A stretch of 64,000 bases of DNA from Bacillus sp. OV322 (lineage in GTDB: Bacteria; Bacillota; Bacilli; Bacillales; DSM-1321). Where the stretch lies: assembly GCF_900112495.1 (NCBI RefSeq), contig NZ_FOMA01000006.1:1-64000 (forward strand), given 5' to 3'. The translations under genes were made by a program, and so were the position numbers. Positions 28,408 through 36,538 of the stretch are shown in pieces (the first letter of the stretch is position 1; every line of letters starts with the position of its first letter). Below the pieces are notes generated by a model. The model ran no database searches and was not told the DNA's origin. It worked only from the letters and a program-made list of their open reading frames with translations.

Positions 28408-28470
28408 GCGGTAAAGGGCTCATGTGGGTATTGGACTATTCCGACACTTGAATTTAATAGAGAAGGCGTG

Positions 28471-29220
28471 ATGAACTTGGCAGACCAGGATTTACACATC
28501 ATTGAACACCTGGAGGAACTGAGAAAAAGGCTCATTATCTCTGTTGCTGCTTTTTTTGTTTTTTTTATATTGGCTTTCATTTATGTGGAAGATATCTATA
28601 AGTGGTTTATCCGGGATCTGCATATGAAACTGCTCGTACTGGGGCCAAGCGATATTATTTGGATATACTTCACTCTTGCGGCAGTTATCGCAATAGCTGG
28701 AACCATTCCCGTGCTGGCATTTCAAATATGGCTATTTGTAAAGCCCGCACTTATGCCGAATGAAATCAGAGCAACATTAGCATATATTCCGGCCCTTTTT
28801 CTTCTTTTTGCAGGTGGCCTTGCATTCGGGTATTTCATCATTTTGCCAATGGTTTTTAAATTCCTCCTCAACATCGGGGGAGATATGTTCACCGCTGCTT
28901 TTACAGCAGAAAGGTACTTCCGTTTTGTTCTGAATATGACTCTTCCATTTGGGGTTCTATTTGAGCTTCCAGTGGTCACCATGTTTTTGACATCAATAGG
29001 GATCATTAATCCATTTGTGCTGCAGAAACTGAGGAAATATGCTTATTTTGTTCTGGTTATCATTGCTGTAGTGATTACACCGCCGGATTTTATGTCAGAC
29101 TTCATTGTGACACTTCCTTTGCTGTTTTTATATGAAATCAGCATCTCGCTTTCTAAGATTGTCTTTAAGCGGAAGCAAAAAAGGGAAGCCATGCAGGAAT
29201 TTAGTCTGCAAAACCATTAA
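28471..29220 (+). CDS. tatC: Twin-arginine translocase subunit TatC
   Basis: A 249-residue protein with six membrane segments. TatC binds the twin-arginine signal peptide. The cytoplasmic N-terminal motif LHIIEHLEELRKRLI with its conserved Glu is present, as is the internal FxxExPxxxxFL-like FELPVVTMFLTSIGI. ATG 28471 has a weak site (AAGGCG). A much longer in-frame extension through the hairpin spacer is not credible. It is co-oriented with tatA, 218 bp upstream. Confidence 0.93.
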   Translation: MNLADQDLHIIEHLEELRKRLIISVAAFFVFFILAFIYVEDIYKWFIRDLHMKLLVLGPSDIIWIYFTLAAVIAIAGTIPVLAFQIWLFVKPALMPNEIRATLAYIPALFLLFAGGLAFGYFIILPMVFKFLLNIGGDMFTAAFTAERYFRFVLNMTLPFGVLFELPVVTMFLTSIGIINPFVLQKLRKYAYFVLVIIAVVITPPDFMSDFIVTLPLLFLYEISISLSKIVFKRKQKREAMQEFSLQNH

Positions 29221-29227
29221 AGACACG

Positions 29228-29258
29228 AAGGGGGCTTTTTTAAAGCGCCTTTTTTTTT
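29228..29258 (+). terminator. tatC terminator
   Basis: GGGGGCTTT / AAAGCGCCT-type stem with nine Ts, merging directly into repeat copy E. Confidence 0.75.
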
Positions 29259-29493
29259 AGGCTCTTTTCTTAAAGATGTTGTTTTTTAAATTTGTTATGT
29301 GAGGCGTTCCCATTGTCAAGTCAGGTTGATTGGAGCGTAAGGTGCGAGACTTCTTCGGGATAAGCAGAACAGGTGAGACCTAAGAAGCAGGTGCAGCCGA
29401 GGAGGCTCACCGCCTGCCACGCGGAAAGCGAGCATCCTGGAGCGGAAATCAACCACCTTGTTTCATAGCAGCAAAGTTTACGAAAACAGCCTT
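29259..29493 (+). repeat. MITE-like repeat, copy E (full length)
   Basis: Plus orientation, about 235 bp. It begins AGGCTCTTTTCTTAAAGATG inside the tatC terminator T tract and ends TTTACGAAAACAGCCTTT. GGTTGATT/AATCAACC and GGTGAGACC/GGCTCACC pairs are present. The rest of the gap to 29735 shows no gene. Confidence 0.82.
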
Positions 29494-29734
29494 TTTTTAT
29501 GAAAAAATCCTCTAAGGCTTAAAGCTTGTCTTCGTACAATCGTGTATATAGAAAACGGGATTTGGCAACGTCACCTGTCTGTGGTCAGGACTTGAAAATA
29601 AGGAATTATCGACAAACATGATGTACAGTGCATATAAAAAATTCAGTGTAATAGGGTTGCTATTGAATAGAACGTGTTTTTTTAGCTGAAATAGGGAAAA
29701 GGAATAAAACATCATGTGAGGGAGAGATTTTCAA

Positions 29735-29959
29735 ATGAATATCACAGCAGAAACCGTAGTGACCCGTGTAGATTTTGCGAAAAATATAAAGGAAGAAGAG
29801 GGGTTTGTCCTTTTTGATTTTTCCTATGAAGAGGAACTGGCACATGTCAGGGTAAAGGACGACCTGTCTCTCATTGAAGTGAAATGCAGGAACATGTCCA
29901 AAGAGCTCGAAGAAGGTTTTGAGCAGGAAATAACAGAAAAATTAACCGGTCTTGCTTAA
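29735..29959 (+). CDS. Small acidic protein of unknown function
   Basis: A 74-residue, strongly acidic soluble protein (EEEGFVLFDFSYEEELAHVRVKDD is its centre in part) with no membrane segment or recognisable domain. GGGAGAG is about 10 nt before the ATG, and a clear terminator follows, so it is a complete transcription unit. It is convergent with the SleL-like gene. Family not recognised. Confidence 0.6.
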   Translation: MNITAETVVTRVDFAKNIKEEEGFVLFDFSYEEELAHVRVKDDLSLIEVKCRNMSKELEEGFEQEITEKLTGLA

Positions 29960-29979
29960 TACACTGTCAGCAAACATCA

Positions 29980-30011
29980 AAGCATGAAGGAAATGTCCTC
30001 ATGCTTTTTTT
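29980..30011. terminator. Terminator between 29735 gene and the SleL-like gene
   Basis: AGCATGA / TCATGCT stem with seven Ts on the plus strand. Confidence 0.85.
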
Positions 30012-30037
30012 GTCTGCTTTCTTCCTCTTATAGACAT

Positions 30038-31450
30038 TCAGCGTTTTTCAATAACGAAGGTATCTGATAATAATGCCCAGTTTTGCGGAAAAGGATAGCC
30101 TAGTACCCAGTAGCTGATTCCCCTTAATCCATAGGTTTTTACCAGATCAAACTTTGCTTTGGCACTTCTTGCATCTTCAAACCAGACTTCATGGCTCTGC
30201 CCAGAGCTGTCCTGGTAGTTAAAATAGGGAGATTGGGCGACTGGATTATATTTTATTGCTGCATTATATTTCACGGCTCTGCGAATTGCTTCCTGCATAT
30301 CAAATGTTTCAGCCTCCTGTCCTTCTTTATGTGGAATAAGCCAGTCTCTGGCATAAAGCTGAAATCCCATTAATATCTTTTTTCCGGGCATGACTGTTAT
30401 GGCATAATCCAATACACGCTTCATTTGATCCAGCGGGGATATGGCCTGCGGAGGCCCTTTTCGGTATCCCCATTCATAGGTCATGAGCACGGTAAAATCG
30501 AGAATTTTTCCATGTGCAGCATAATCATGTGCTTCAACTAAAGGCCCCTTTTGCTCCGAACTGGTCTTCGGGGCGAGTGAAGAACTGACAAAGTAGCCTT
30601 CCTGATGTAATTTATCAGCTGCAAGCTTAAGAAAACGATTATAGAAATCACGGTCTTTAGCCGCAGTATTTTCGAAATCAATATTCAAACCCCTGTAGCC
30701 TTTCTTTTTCATCACAGCAAGAATATTCGATAAAAGCTTTTCCGTTAATTGCCTATCAGATAAGATGGCGTGTGCCAGCTCGGTACCTGCTTCAGAAGAA
30801 GAGAAATTTGTTATGGACATGATCGGTACAACCCCATTTGACAGTGCAGCCTCAACAGTAGGGACATCATCAAGCGGTCCAAGGGTCCCATCTTTTCTCA
30901 TCAGATAGGCAAAAGGGCATACAAAGGTCAAATCATACGCAGCTTCTCTCACGTCCCTTGCTCCGGATTGGCCATACCTATTTGTAAATGCATTCACTTC
31001 AATTCGGGGTCTGGATTTTCGTGGAATTTTGATGATTTGACCTTCTGTTAGCACAGAAGAGCTTGAAAGATTGTTTGCCTGCAAAAGCGATTTTACGCTT
31101 GTTCCGTACATACCTGCTATTTTATGGATAGAATCAGCTTTCTTCACCCGGTGAAAAACTGCCGGTATGGTAAGCTTCTGCCCAGGATAAACCTTAGATA
31201 AAGATGACAGTGAGTTGATTAGCAGAATTTCCTGGGGTGTCGTGCTGAAATAATCTGCAATACCAGTAAGGGTATTTCCTGGCATAACTTTGTAGGTAAG
31301 ATATCGTTCAGGAATAAGCAGTGCCATGCCAATTAACAGTTTATCCGGATATTCTAGCGCATTTACTTCAGCAATTTTGCTTGCACTCACACCGTATTGC
31401 TGAGAAATGTGCCATAGCGTATCGCCTTCATGCACAACATGTATTTTCAA
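30038..31450 (-). CDS. LysM-GH18 spore cortex-lytic enzyme, SleL/YaaH-like
   Basis: A 470-residue protein. Three N-terminal LysM repeats (about 2-47, 51-96, 99-143; each begins HVVHEGDT, YKVMPGNT or HRVKKADS) precede a GH18 domain. The GH18 catalytic motif is GLNIDFEN, and LMTYEWGYRKGPP follows. Relatives SleL and YaaH cleave muramic-delta-lactam cortex peptidoglycan during germination and usually carry two LysM repeats. There is no signal peptide, as expected for a protein made in the mother cell and deposited on the spore. The TTG start is preceded by AGGAGGG. Confidence 0.85.
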   Translation of the reverse strand: MKIHVVHEGDTLWHISQQYGVSASKIAEVNALEYPDKLLIGMALLIPERYLTYKVMPGNTLTGIADYFSTTPQEILLINSLSSLSKVYPGQKLTIPAVFHRVKKADSIHKIAGMYGTSVKSLLQANNLSSSSVLTEGQIIKIPRKSRPRIEVNAFTNRYGQSGARDVREAAYDLTFVCPFAYLMRKDGTLGPLDDVPTVEAALSNGVVPIMSITNFSSSEAGTELAHAILSDRQLTEKLLSNILAVMKKKGYRGLNIDFENTAAKDRDFYNRFLKLAADKLHQEGYFVSSSLAPKTSSEQKGPLVEAHDYAAHGKILDFTVLMTYEWGYRKGPPQAISPLDQMKRVLDYAITVMPGKKILMGFQLYARDWLIPHKEGQEAETFDMQEAIRRAVKYNAAIKYNPVAQSPYFNYQDSSGQSHEVWFEDARSAKAKFDLVKTYGLRGISYWVLGYPFPQNWALLSDTFVIEKR

Positions 31451-31491
31451 TATTTACAGCCCTCCTTTTTGCTTTTTGACTGTTTGCTTTC

Positions 31492-31521
31492 AATGTATTC
31501 CCCCATCAGCCCGTACTATTC
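31492..31521 (-). promoter_or_regulatory. Sigma-E-like promoter of the SleL-type gene
   Basis: On the minus strand, GAATAGT (31521-31515), 15 bp, AATACATT (31499-31492). This fits the mother-cell sigma-E pattern KMATATT-N14/15-CATACAMT with one change at the first -10 base. It lies about 40 bp from the start codon. Confidence 0.55.
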
Positions 31522-31617
31522 CCTTCTCCAAAGCTGTTACCCGCTTGACGCTTACCGGAAAAATACAGTTTGTAAAAAGCTCTGAATGAAGAAAGCCCAT
31601 AATTGGAGGAAGTGTTT

Positions 31618-31698
31618 ATGGCGGGCAGGAGCAATCTGCATTCCTTGAATGTAACACCAAAGCGCTTTGCACCATTTTCATTATTGAAATTAGAGTAG
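31618..31698 (+). CDS. Possible 26-residue peptide
   Basis: GGAGGAAGTGTTT directly precedes the ATG at 31618, and the frame closes at TAG 31696. The peptide is basic (MAGRSNLHSLN at the start) with no membrane helix. GAAAGCC and GGCTTTC flank it as inverted repeats. The ribosome site is good, but there is nothing else to support it. It lies in the otherwise gene-free 31451-32024 interval. Confidence 0.25.
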   Translation: MAGRSNLHSLNVTPKRFAPFSLLKLE

Positions 31699-31781
31699 GA
31701 GTAGGCTTTCTGCCCTTACAGATTGAAGTAATATTTAAAAGCTGCAAGGAAATTGCTTCACGTTTGGCGAATATTCCTTTA

Positions 31782-31983
31782 TAGCCTTTTAAACTTTACT
31801 GCTTATGGAACAAGGAGGCTGATATCTGTTCAGGGATTCTTACTTTCCCGGGCAGGCGGTGAGCCGGGATCTCTGTTCCGCTAATTAAAGCAGGTGTCCC
31901 GCACCATACGCTCCTATCAAAGGGACTCAACAATGGAATCGCCTTACAGAACAAAAAATAACAATAATCTTTAAGAAAAGAGC
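31782..31983 (-). repeat. MITE-like repeat, copy F
   Basis: Minus orientation. AGCCTTTTAAACTTTACTGC is a diverged left end; the right end ATAACAATAATCTTTAAGAA is well kept. The centre is partly rearranged. It ends about 40 bp before the DUF1801 gene. Confidence 0.7.
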
Positions 31984-32024
31984 ATGTTAAAAGTAGCCAG
32001 CGAAGAATGGGAGAGAGGTGCTGC

Positions 32025-32615
32025 ATGATGGAAAATGGCATGGTAAATCCTCAGGTTGATGAGTTTTTTAGTAAAGCAAAAAAGTGGAAGGCAGAATATG
32101 AGGCAATGAGGAAAATCGTTCTTGATTGCGGATTGAGCGAAGACTATAAATGGAAACATCCCTGTTACACTTACGGGGGGAAAAACATAGTGTTAATACA
32201 TGGTTTCAAAGAATATTGTGCGCTTCTGTTTCACAAAGGCAGCTTGCTGCAGGATGCGCACGGGATTTTAGTTCAGCAAACGGAAAATGTACAGGCAGCG
32301 CGCCAAATCCGTTTCCGTGATGTTCAAGAAATAGTCGAAATGGAGACCATTTTGAAACACTATATAAGAGATGCCATTGAAGTGGAAAAAGCCGGATTGG
32401 AAGTGGATAAAAAGAATATTGAAATAATACCTGATGAACTGAAAAATGCATTCAGTGAAATCCCGGCTTTGAAAACCGCCTTTGAACAATTGACTCCGGG
32501 CCGTCAAAGAGCCTATATTCTTTATTTCTCCAATCCCAAACAAACCAAGACCCGCAAGTCCCGGATTGAAAAAAACATACAGCAAATTCTTAATGGCAAG
32601 GGATTGAATGATTAA
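32025..32615 (+). CDS. DUF1801/YdeI-like protein
   Basis: About 196 residues. The N-terminal domain (NPQVDEFFSKAKKWKAEYEAM, then YKWKHPCYTYGGKNIVLIHGFKEY, about 10-125) is DUF1801-like. The C-terminal part (LTPGRQRAYILYFSNPKQTKTRKSRIEK) matches the YdeI/OmpD-associated tail, which is lysine/arginine-rich. The function is unknown. AGAGGTG allows ATG 32025 or 32028. Confidence 0.75.
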   Translation: MMENGMVNPQVDEFFSKAKKWKAEYEAMRKIVLDCGLSEDYKWKHPCYTYGGKNIVLIHGFKEYCALLFHKGSLLQDAHGILVQQTENVQAARQIRFRDVQEIVEMETILKHYIRDAIEVEKAGLEVDKKNIEIIPDELKNAFSEIPALKTAFEQLTPGRQRAYILYFSNPKQTKTRKSRIEKNIQQILNGKGLND

Positions 32616-32826
32616 TCGAACGGGGAGGAAGAACAATCTCAAACCTTAAAATAATCCGGGTTTAATGTTCACCTGAACTCACTTGACTATTAGTCCAGTA
32701 TTGGAGGTAACCGGGACAATTGCCGGCAGCCATTATTATCGGGAAACAGGTAAATGAAAGGTTATTTTTTGCAGGAGAAATACATTTTTTTCTTTTTTTG
32801 TGTATAATAAGAATAATCGGTGGAAA

Positions 32827-33093
32827 ATGAGGATTGATATTTTGCTTTTTAAAAACCTGGAGTTCAAAAATGGTATTGGACATAAGGTGAAAATAACAGA
32901 TATCCCCGTCTTATTGCCAGGCGACCCCAATTATTTTATGGTCACCGCCAGGCTGGAGATGCTCATGAATCATGTTTATCGCAAAACGGATTGCCCAGTT
33001 AATTGTTCCTTTAAGGAATATTTAGCTGCCGTTTTAAGATGGCCGGATTATCAAAAAATGTTTTTAGAGGAACACTTGAAAAGCAATGCCTGA
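32827..33093 (+). CDS. Unknown protein, about 88 residues
   Basis: A small soluble protein with no recognised domain (ends YQKMFLEEHLKSNA). A TATAAT at 32803-32808 places transcription start just upstream of ATG 32827, so the longer frame from 32800 is not used. TTG 32842, after GAGGATT, is an alternative start. Its two conserved cysteines are close to the middle. No neighbours suggest a role. Confidence 0.45.
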   Translation: MRIDILLFKNLEFKNGIGHKVKITDIPVLLPGDPNYFMVTARLEMLMNHVYRKTDCPVNCSFKEYLAAVLRWPDYQKMFLEEHLKSNA

Positions 33094-33310
33094 CACTAAA
33101 GACTGTCTTAACCACCAGAATAGCCCGGAAGAAACGGCTTAGTTAATATTCCTGAGCTGCCAGATTCCGGACGGTCTTCTGCTGGCCGGAGACGGTCTTT
33201 TTTTTTATTGATACATAGCAGTGCTGTCTAAATTACAGCTGTAATTATTGGAAATAAGTCTAATTCGTGAATTATAAAAATATACTAGCCTTTACACCAT
33301 AAAATTCGGT

Positions 33311-33338
33311 TTGAAAGCACTTGCCGAAAAGGTATAAT
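33311..33338 (+). promoter_or_regulatory. Promoter of the DegV-family gene
   Basis: TTGAAA (33311-33316), 16 bp, TATAAT (33333-33338), 33 bp before the TTG start at 33372. Confidence 0.65.
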
Positions 33339-33371
33339 ACAATAGAATTGCCACCCGAAGGATGTGAAACA

Positions 33372-34214
33372 TTGAAAAAAGTCAAAATTGTTACTGATTC
33401 AACAGCAGATATGACACCAGAAGAATTTGAAAAATACGGGATAACAATGATTCCGCTATCCATTTGCATAGATGGGGAAACTTTCCTGGACAAAATTGAA
33501 ATCGAACAAGAAGAATTTTTGACACGAATGAGAAATGCTAAGGACCTTCCTAAAAGCTCTCAGCCCTCAGCAGGAGTTTTTTTGGATGTTTATAATAAAC
33601 TGGGCGAAGATGGCAGTGAAATCATTTCGATCCATATGACTGGCGGAATGAGCGGAACAGTGAAAACAGCTGAAAGTGCCGCAACCATGACGGATTCGAA
33701 AGTAACGGTCATTGATTCAAGTTTCATTTCAAAATCACTGTCTTATCAGGTGATAGAAGCTGCTGAAATGGCCAACGCCGGAAAAACCGCAGCTGAAATA
33801 GAAGCCAGGCTAGACCAAATCAGAAAAAATTCTAGCCTGATTATTGTTATTGATACATTGGAAAATCTGGTGAAGGGCGGAAGAATCGGGAAAACGGCCG
33901 CATTCATTGGCTCATTGCTGAATATTAAGCCAATCGCAGAGCTTGAATCAGGAGTTTTGAATCCGATTACAAAGGTGAGAAGCCAATCGCAGGCGATTAA
34001 ATGCCTTGTCAGCCGATTTAAAGCCGATACAGAAGGCAAAAAACTGTCAGGAGTCGGTATCGTGCATGCCAATGGCTATCAGCTCGCTGCTAAAGTTAAA
34101 GATGCCATTTGCAGTATTACTGGACTTGAAACGATTACTATTGAAGGTACTACTCCTGTAATCAGCACTCACACAGGAGAGGGTGCAATGGCACTCATGT
34201 ACTATTGGGATTAA
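33372..34214 (+). CDS. DegV-family fatty-acid-binding protein
   Basis: A 280-residue DegV/FakB-like protein. It shows the N-terminal KIVTDSTADMTPEE motif, the lipid-contacting SSQPSAGVF loop, and HMTGGMSGTVKTAES. FakB proteins present fatty acids to the kinase FakA for phospholipid synthesis; some DegV paralogues have unassigned ligands. TTG 33372 with GAAGGATG is the start, because the promoter lies inside the longer frame. Confidence 0.88.
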   Translation: MKKVKIVTDSTADMTPEEFEKYGITMIPLSICIDGETFLDKIEIEQEEFLTRMRNAKDLPKSSQPSAGVFLDVYNKLGEDGSEIISIHMTGGMSGTVKTAESAATMTDSKVTVIDSSFISKSLSYQVIEAAEMANAGKTAAEIEARLDQIRKNSSLIIVIDTLENLVKGGRIGKTAAFIGSLLNIKPIAELESGVLNPITKVRSQSQAIKCLVSRFKADTEGKKLSGVGIVHANGYQLAAKVKDAICSITGLETITIEGTTPVISTHTGEGAMALMYYWD

Positions 34215-34223
34215 ATAATTTAA

Positions 34224-34279
34224 TGAACCTTCTTCTTCTTGAACTTTTTGCGGGAATAGAAGATAGGAGGTTTTTTTTG
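34224..34279 (+). terminator. Terminator of the DegV-family gene
   Basis: AACCTTCTTCTTCTT with AAGATAGGAGGTT forms an imperfect stem, followed by eight Ts. Confidence 0.65.
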
Positions 34280-34294
34280 CTGTTTTCTTAGAGA

Positions 34295-34456
34295 AGGCTG
34301 TTTTCGTAAGCTTTGTTGCTATGTAATAGAGGGTTGTTTCCGCTTCAGGATACTCGCTTCCCGCTAATCGCACCTTTCCCTCCAATTAACCTCATAAAAT
34401 AATGAGGTCCATAATAGAACTCATGAAAGAAACAACAAACTTTGGGAAAAGAGCTT
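34295..34456 (-). repeat. MITE-like repeat, copy G (shortened)
   Basis: Minus orientation. AGGCTGTTTTCGTAAGCTT at the left and GAAACAACAAACTTTGGG... GAGC at the right. The centre is deleted as in copy A. It lies between the DegV terminator and the nucleotidyltransferase stop codon. Confidence 0.75.
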
Positions 34457-34466
34457 TTTTCGATCA

Positions 34467-35228
34467 CTATAGATTTAATCCCTGTTTATTGATTTCTATT
34501 AATAACTGGTTGATTTTTTTATATTCAGGGAATTCCGGAAGCTGTGATTTTTTTAATGCAGCTTTTAAATGGCCATCATACATCTCGACCATTTCTAATG
34601 CCTGCTCAAAGGAAAATTTCCCATTGCGGCAGTCGAGTAGCAAATGCCTATTTGTTCTAAATGTACTGTAGTCCCCGGTTTCAAGGATTTCTATAGCACT
34701 TGTAAGAAGCCTGATGCTGTGCATGAAGAATTTTGTATCATAGCCATAAACCTCTATTAAATCCTGTCTTCCGGAACCAGTGATATTTTTATTTTTCAAT
34801 TTTTGAATCTGAGAATAAGCATAGCCGCCGAATTTTTTCTGAATATGCTTAGATAAAAACAAATGCCGGTTATCAATTAATATCTGCCCTAATTGTGTTA
34901 CTTTTACATAATCACTTTGTTTCACAAAAAGGATATCAATATTATTTGGTACACCGCCCATGGCATCTTTTACAAACTTATTGATATGAATGATATTCAC
35001 ATCAACATCATCTTTGGTATTTTTAAAATTCTTTCCGCCGCTTGTATTATATTCATTAAAAGATTCTAAACCTAAGTAGTACTCAGGAGGCGGAATGCAA
35101 ATGCCTTTGAAGTCCCTGTCTGATGTTTCTGTATTAGTTCCATATGCATAGCTCCCAGCAGGGGAAAGAATGATGGTTCTTTCTTCAAGCCATGGCAAAT
35201 TAGATGTTTGTAAGTCAAATTCACTCAT
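34467..35228 (-). CDS. RlaP-like predicted nucleotidyltransferase
   Basis: A 253-residue member of the DNA polymerase beta nucleotidyltransferase superfamily, of the large RlaP type (Pfam PF10127 by pattern). The motif GSYAYGTNTETSDRDFKGI supplies the GS turn and the SD-x-D metal site; a third acidic residue is in DVDVNIIHI. RlaP proteins have been linked to RNA repair, but no RNA ligase or other repair gene is adjacent. The gene is AT-rich and flanked by a repeat copy, suggesting acquisition. GGGAGGG precedes the ATG. Confidence 0.75.
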   Translation of the reverse strand: MSEFDLQTSNLPWLEERTIILSPAGSYAYGTNTETSDRDFKGICIPPPEYYLGLESFNEYNTSGGKNFKNTKDDVDVNIIHINKFVKDAMGGVPNNIDILFVKQSDYVKVTQLGQILIDNRHLFLSKHIQKKFGGYAYSQIQKLKNKNITGSGRQDLIEVYGYDTKFFMHSIRLLTSAIEILETGDYSTFRTNRHLLLDCRNGKFSFEQALEMVEMYDGHLKAALKKSQLPEFPEYKKINQLLIEINKQGLNL

Positions 35229-35437
35229 TTTACACCCTCCCTTAATAAACTTACTTTTCCTTGTATTATCTCCTGATTTACCTTTAGGGCGTTCATCATG
35301 GAGCTGTTCTTCACCCGCAGATGGAAAAAAATTAGGCCCGATTCACATATTCCTTGCACCTGTAAGCCCTCAACTGGGATAAATCATGAAACGTTAAGTA
35401 TGACATACATATATTAGGAGGGAAATAAGATAAGGCG

Positions 35438-36415
35438 GTGGGCGGACTGAGTGAAAAAGTACTTTTTTTCGGCGATTTGGGCATCGATGATATATTTGCG
35501 CTTTTTTATGCGTACTACTCAGAAGATATTGAAGTGGTCGGTGTGGTTGCAGATTATGGAAATGTTTCGAAAGATGAAGCCGTTAAAAATGCCCGCTACC
35601 TTCAAAAAATCTTTAAAAAAGATGTGCCTGTTATGGGTGGGGCCAGGATACCACTGACAGGAAAAGAGCCAGAGTATTTTCCGGAAATCCATGGTCTTGA
35701 AGGACTTGGTCCTTTGTCGATAGCCGATGAGCCTAGCTCGACGTTTGAAAATTTCTTTGAAGTTGCACCTCTGATTGATAAGTATGAAGGGAATTTGACT
35801 TTAATCAACGTGGGCAGGCTGACATCCCTAGCCTCGGCATTTGTGTTTTTTCCTGAAACAATGAAAAAAATCAAAGATTTTTATATTATGGGCGGGGCGT
35901 TCAATTATCCCGGGAATGTTACCCCGGTAGCAGAAGCTAACTTTCATGGAGATCCAATTGCAGCTAACATCGTATTTTCCAGAGCTCCGAGAAAAGTCAG
36001 GATATTCCCGCTAAATGTAACCCAAAACAGCATCATCACACCTTACGTGATGGATTATGTTATTTCTGAAATGAACAGCGGAAAAATGGAACCGGCAAAA
36101 ATACTAAAACCAATGTATGACTTCTACTTCAATGCCTACAAAAAACAGAATCCTTCCATCCAGGGAACACCGCTTCATGATTTAATGACCATGTGGGCCA
36201 TTAAAGATAAACAATGCATTATTTTCGCTGATGCTCCTGTAAAAGTGATAACTGAGGAAGGAGACGCATTTGGGCAAAGTATTGCAGACTTTAGAAAGAT
36301 AAGGGAAAAGGCGCTATATCCTGTTCATAAAATTGCTCTCCGTGCCGACTATGCACGTTTTGTTAATTCTTTTGCAGAAACATTTATCAAAGGAAGCAAC
36401 CGAAGTGCAAAATGA
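35438..36415 (+). CDS. Inosine-uridine nucleoside N-ribohydrolase family
   Basis: About 325 residues. The calcium-binding N-terminal motif reads FFGDLGIDDIFAL, keeping the three metal aspartates of the family pattern D-x-D-P-G-x-D-D but with Phe in place of the first Asp and Leu for Pro. HDLMTMWAI near residue 245 carries the proton-donor His and fourth metal Asp. The enzyme should cleave the N-glycosidic bond of ribonucleosides. The start is uncertain: GTG 35438 has AAGGCG close by, while AGGAGGG is 15 nt away. Confidence 0.75.
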   Translation: MGGLSEKVLFFGDLGIDDIFALFYAYYSEDIEVVGVVADYGNVSKDEAVKNARYLQKIFKKDVPVMGGARIPLTGKEPEYFPEIHGLEGLGPLSIADEPSSTFENFFEVAPLIDKYEGNLTLINVGRLTSLASAFVFFPETMKKIKDFYIMGGAFNYPGNVTPVAEANFHGDPIAANIVFSRAPRKVRIFPLNVTQNSIITPYVMDYVISEMNSGKMEPAKILKPMYDFYFNAYKKQNPSIQGTPLHDLMTMWAIKDKQCIIFADAPVKVITEEGDAFGQSIADFRKIREKALYPVHKIALRADYARFVNSFAETFIKGSNRSAK

Positions 36416-36538
36416 AAAAAGTCTTTTAAATGATAACCTCACCTTTTATTATCTGTTAAAATAATAAAAACAAGCCAAAATTATGAAGTAATAAGTTTGG
36501 GCTATTTTAACAGTTGTAAAACATAAAGGCGGGGTATA

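Noticed and set aside
28273-28470. Long N-terminal extension of TatC
   Set aside because: The in-frame segment covers the hairpin spacer and lacks TatC similarity; the known N-terminal motif starts just after ATG 28471.
33158-33203. Terminator after the 32827 gene
   Set aside because: GACGGTCTT occurs as a direct rather than inverted repeat, and the TCCGG/CCGGA stem is short and not adjacent to the T run.
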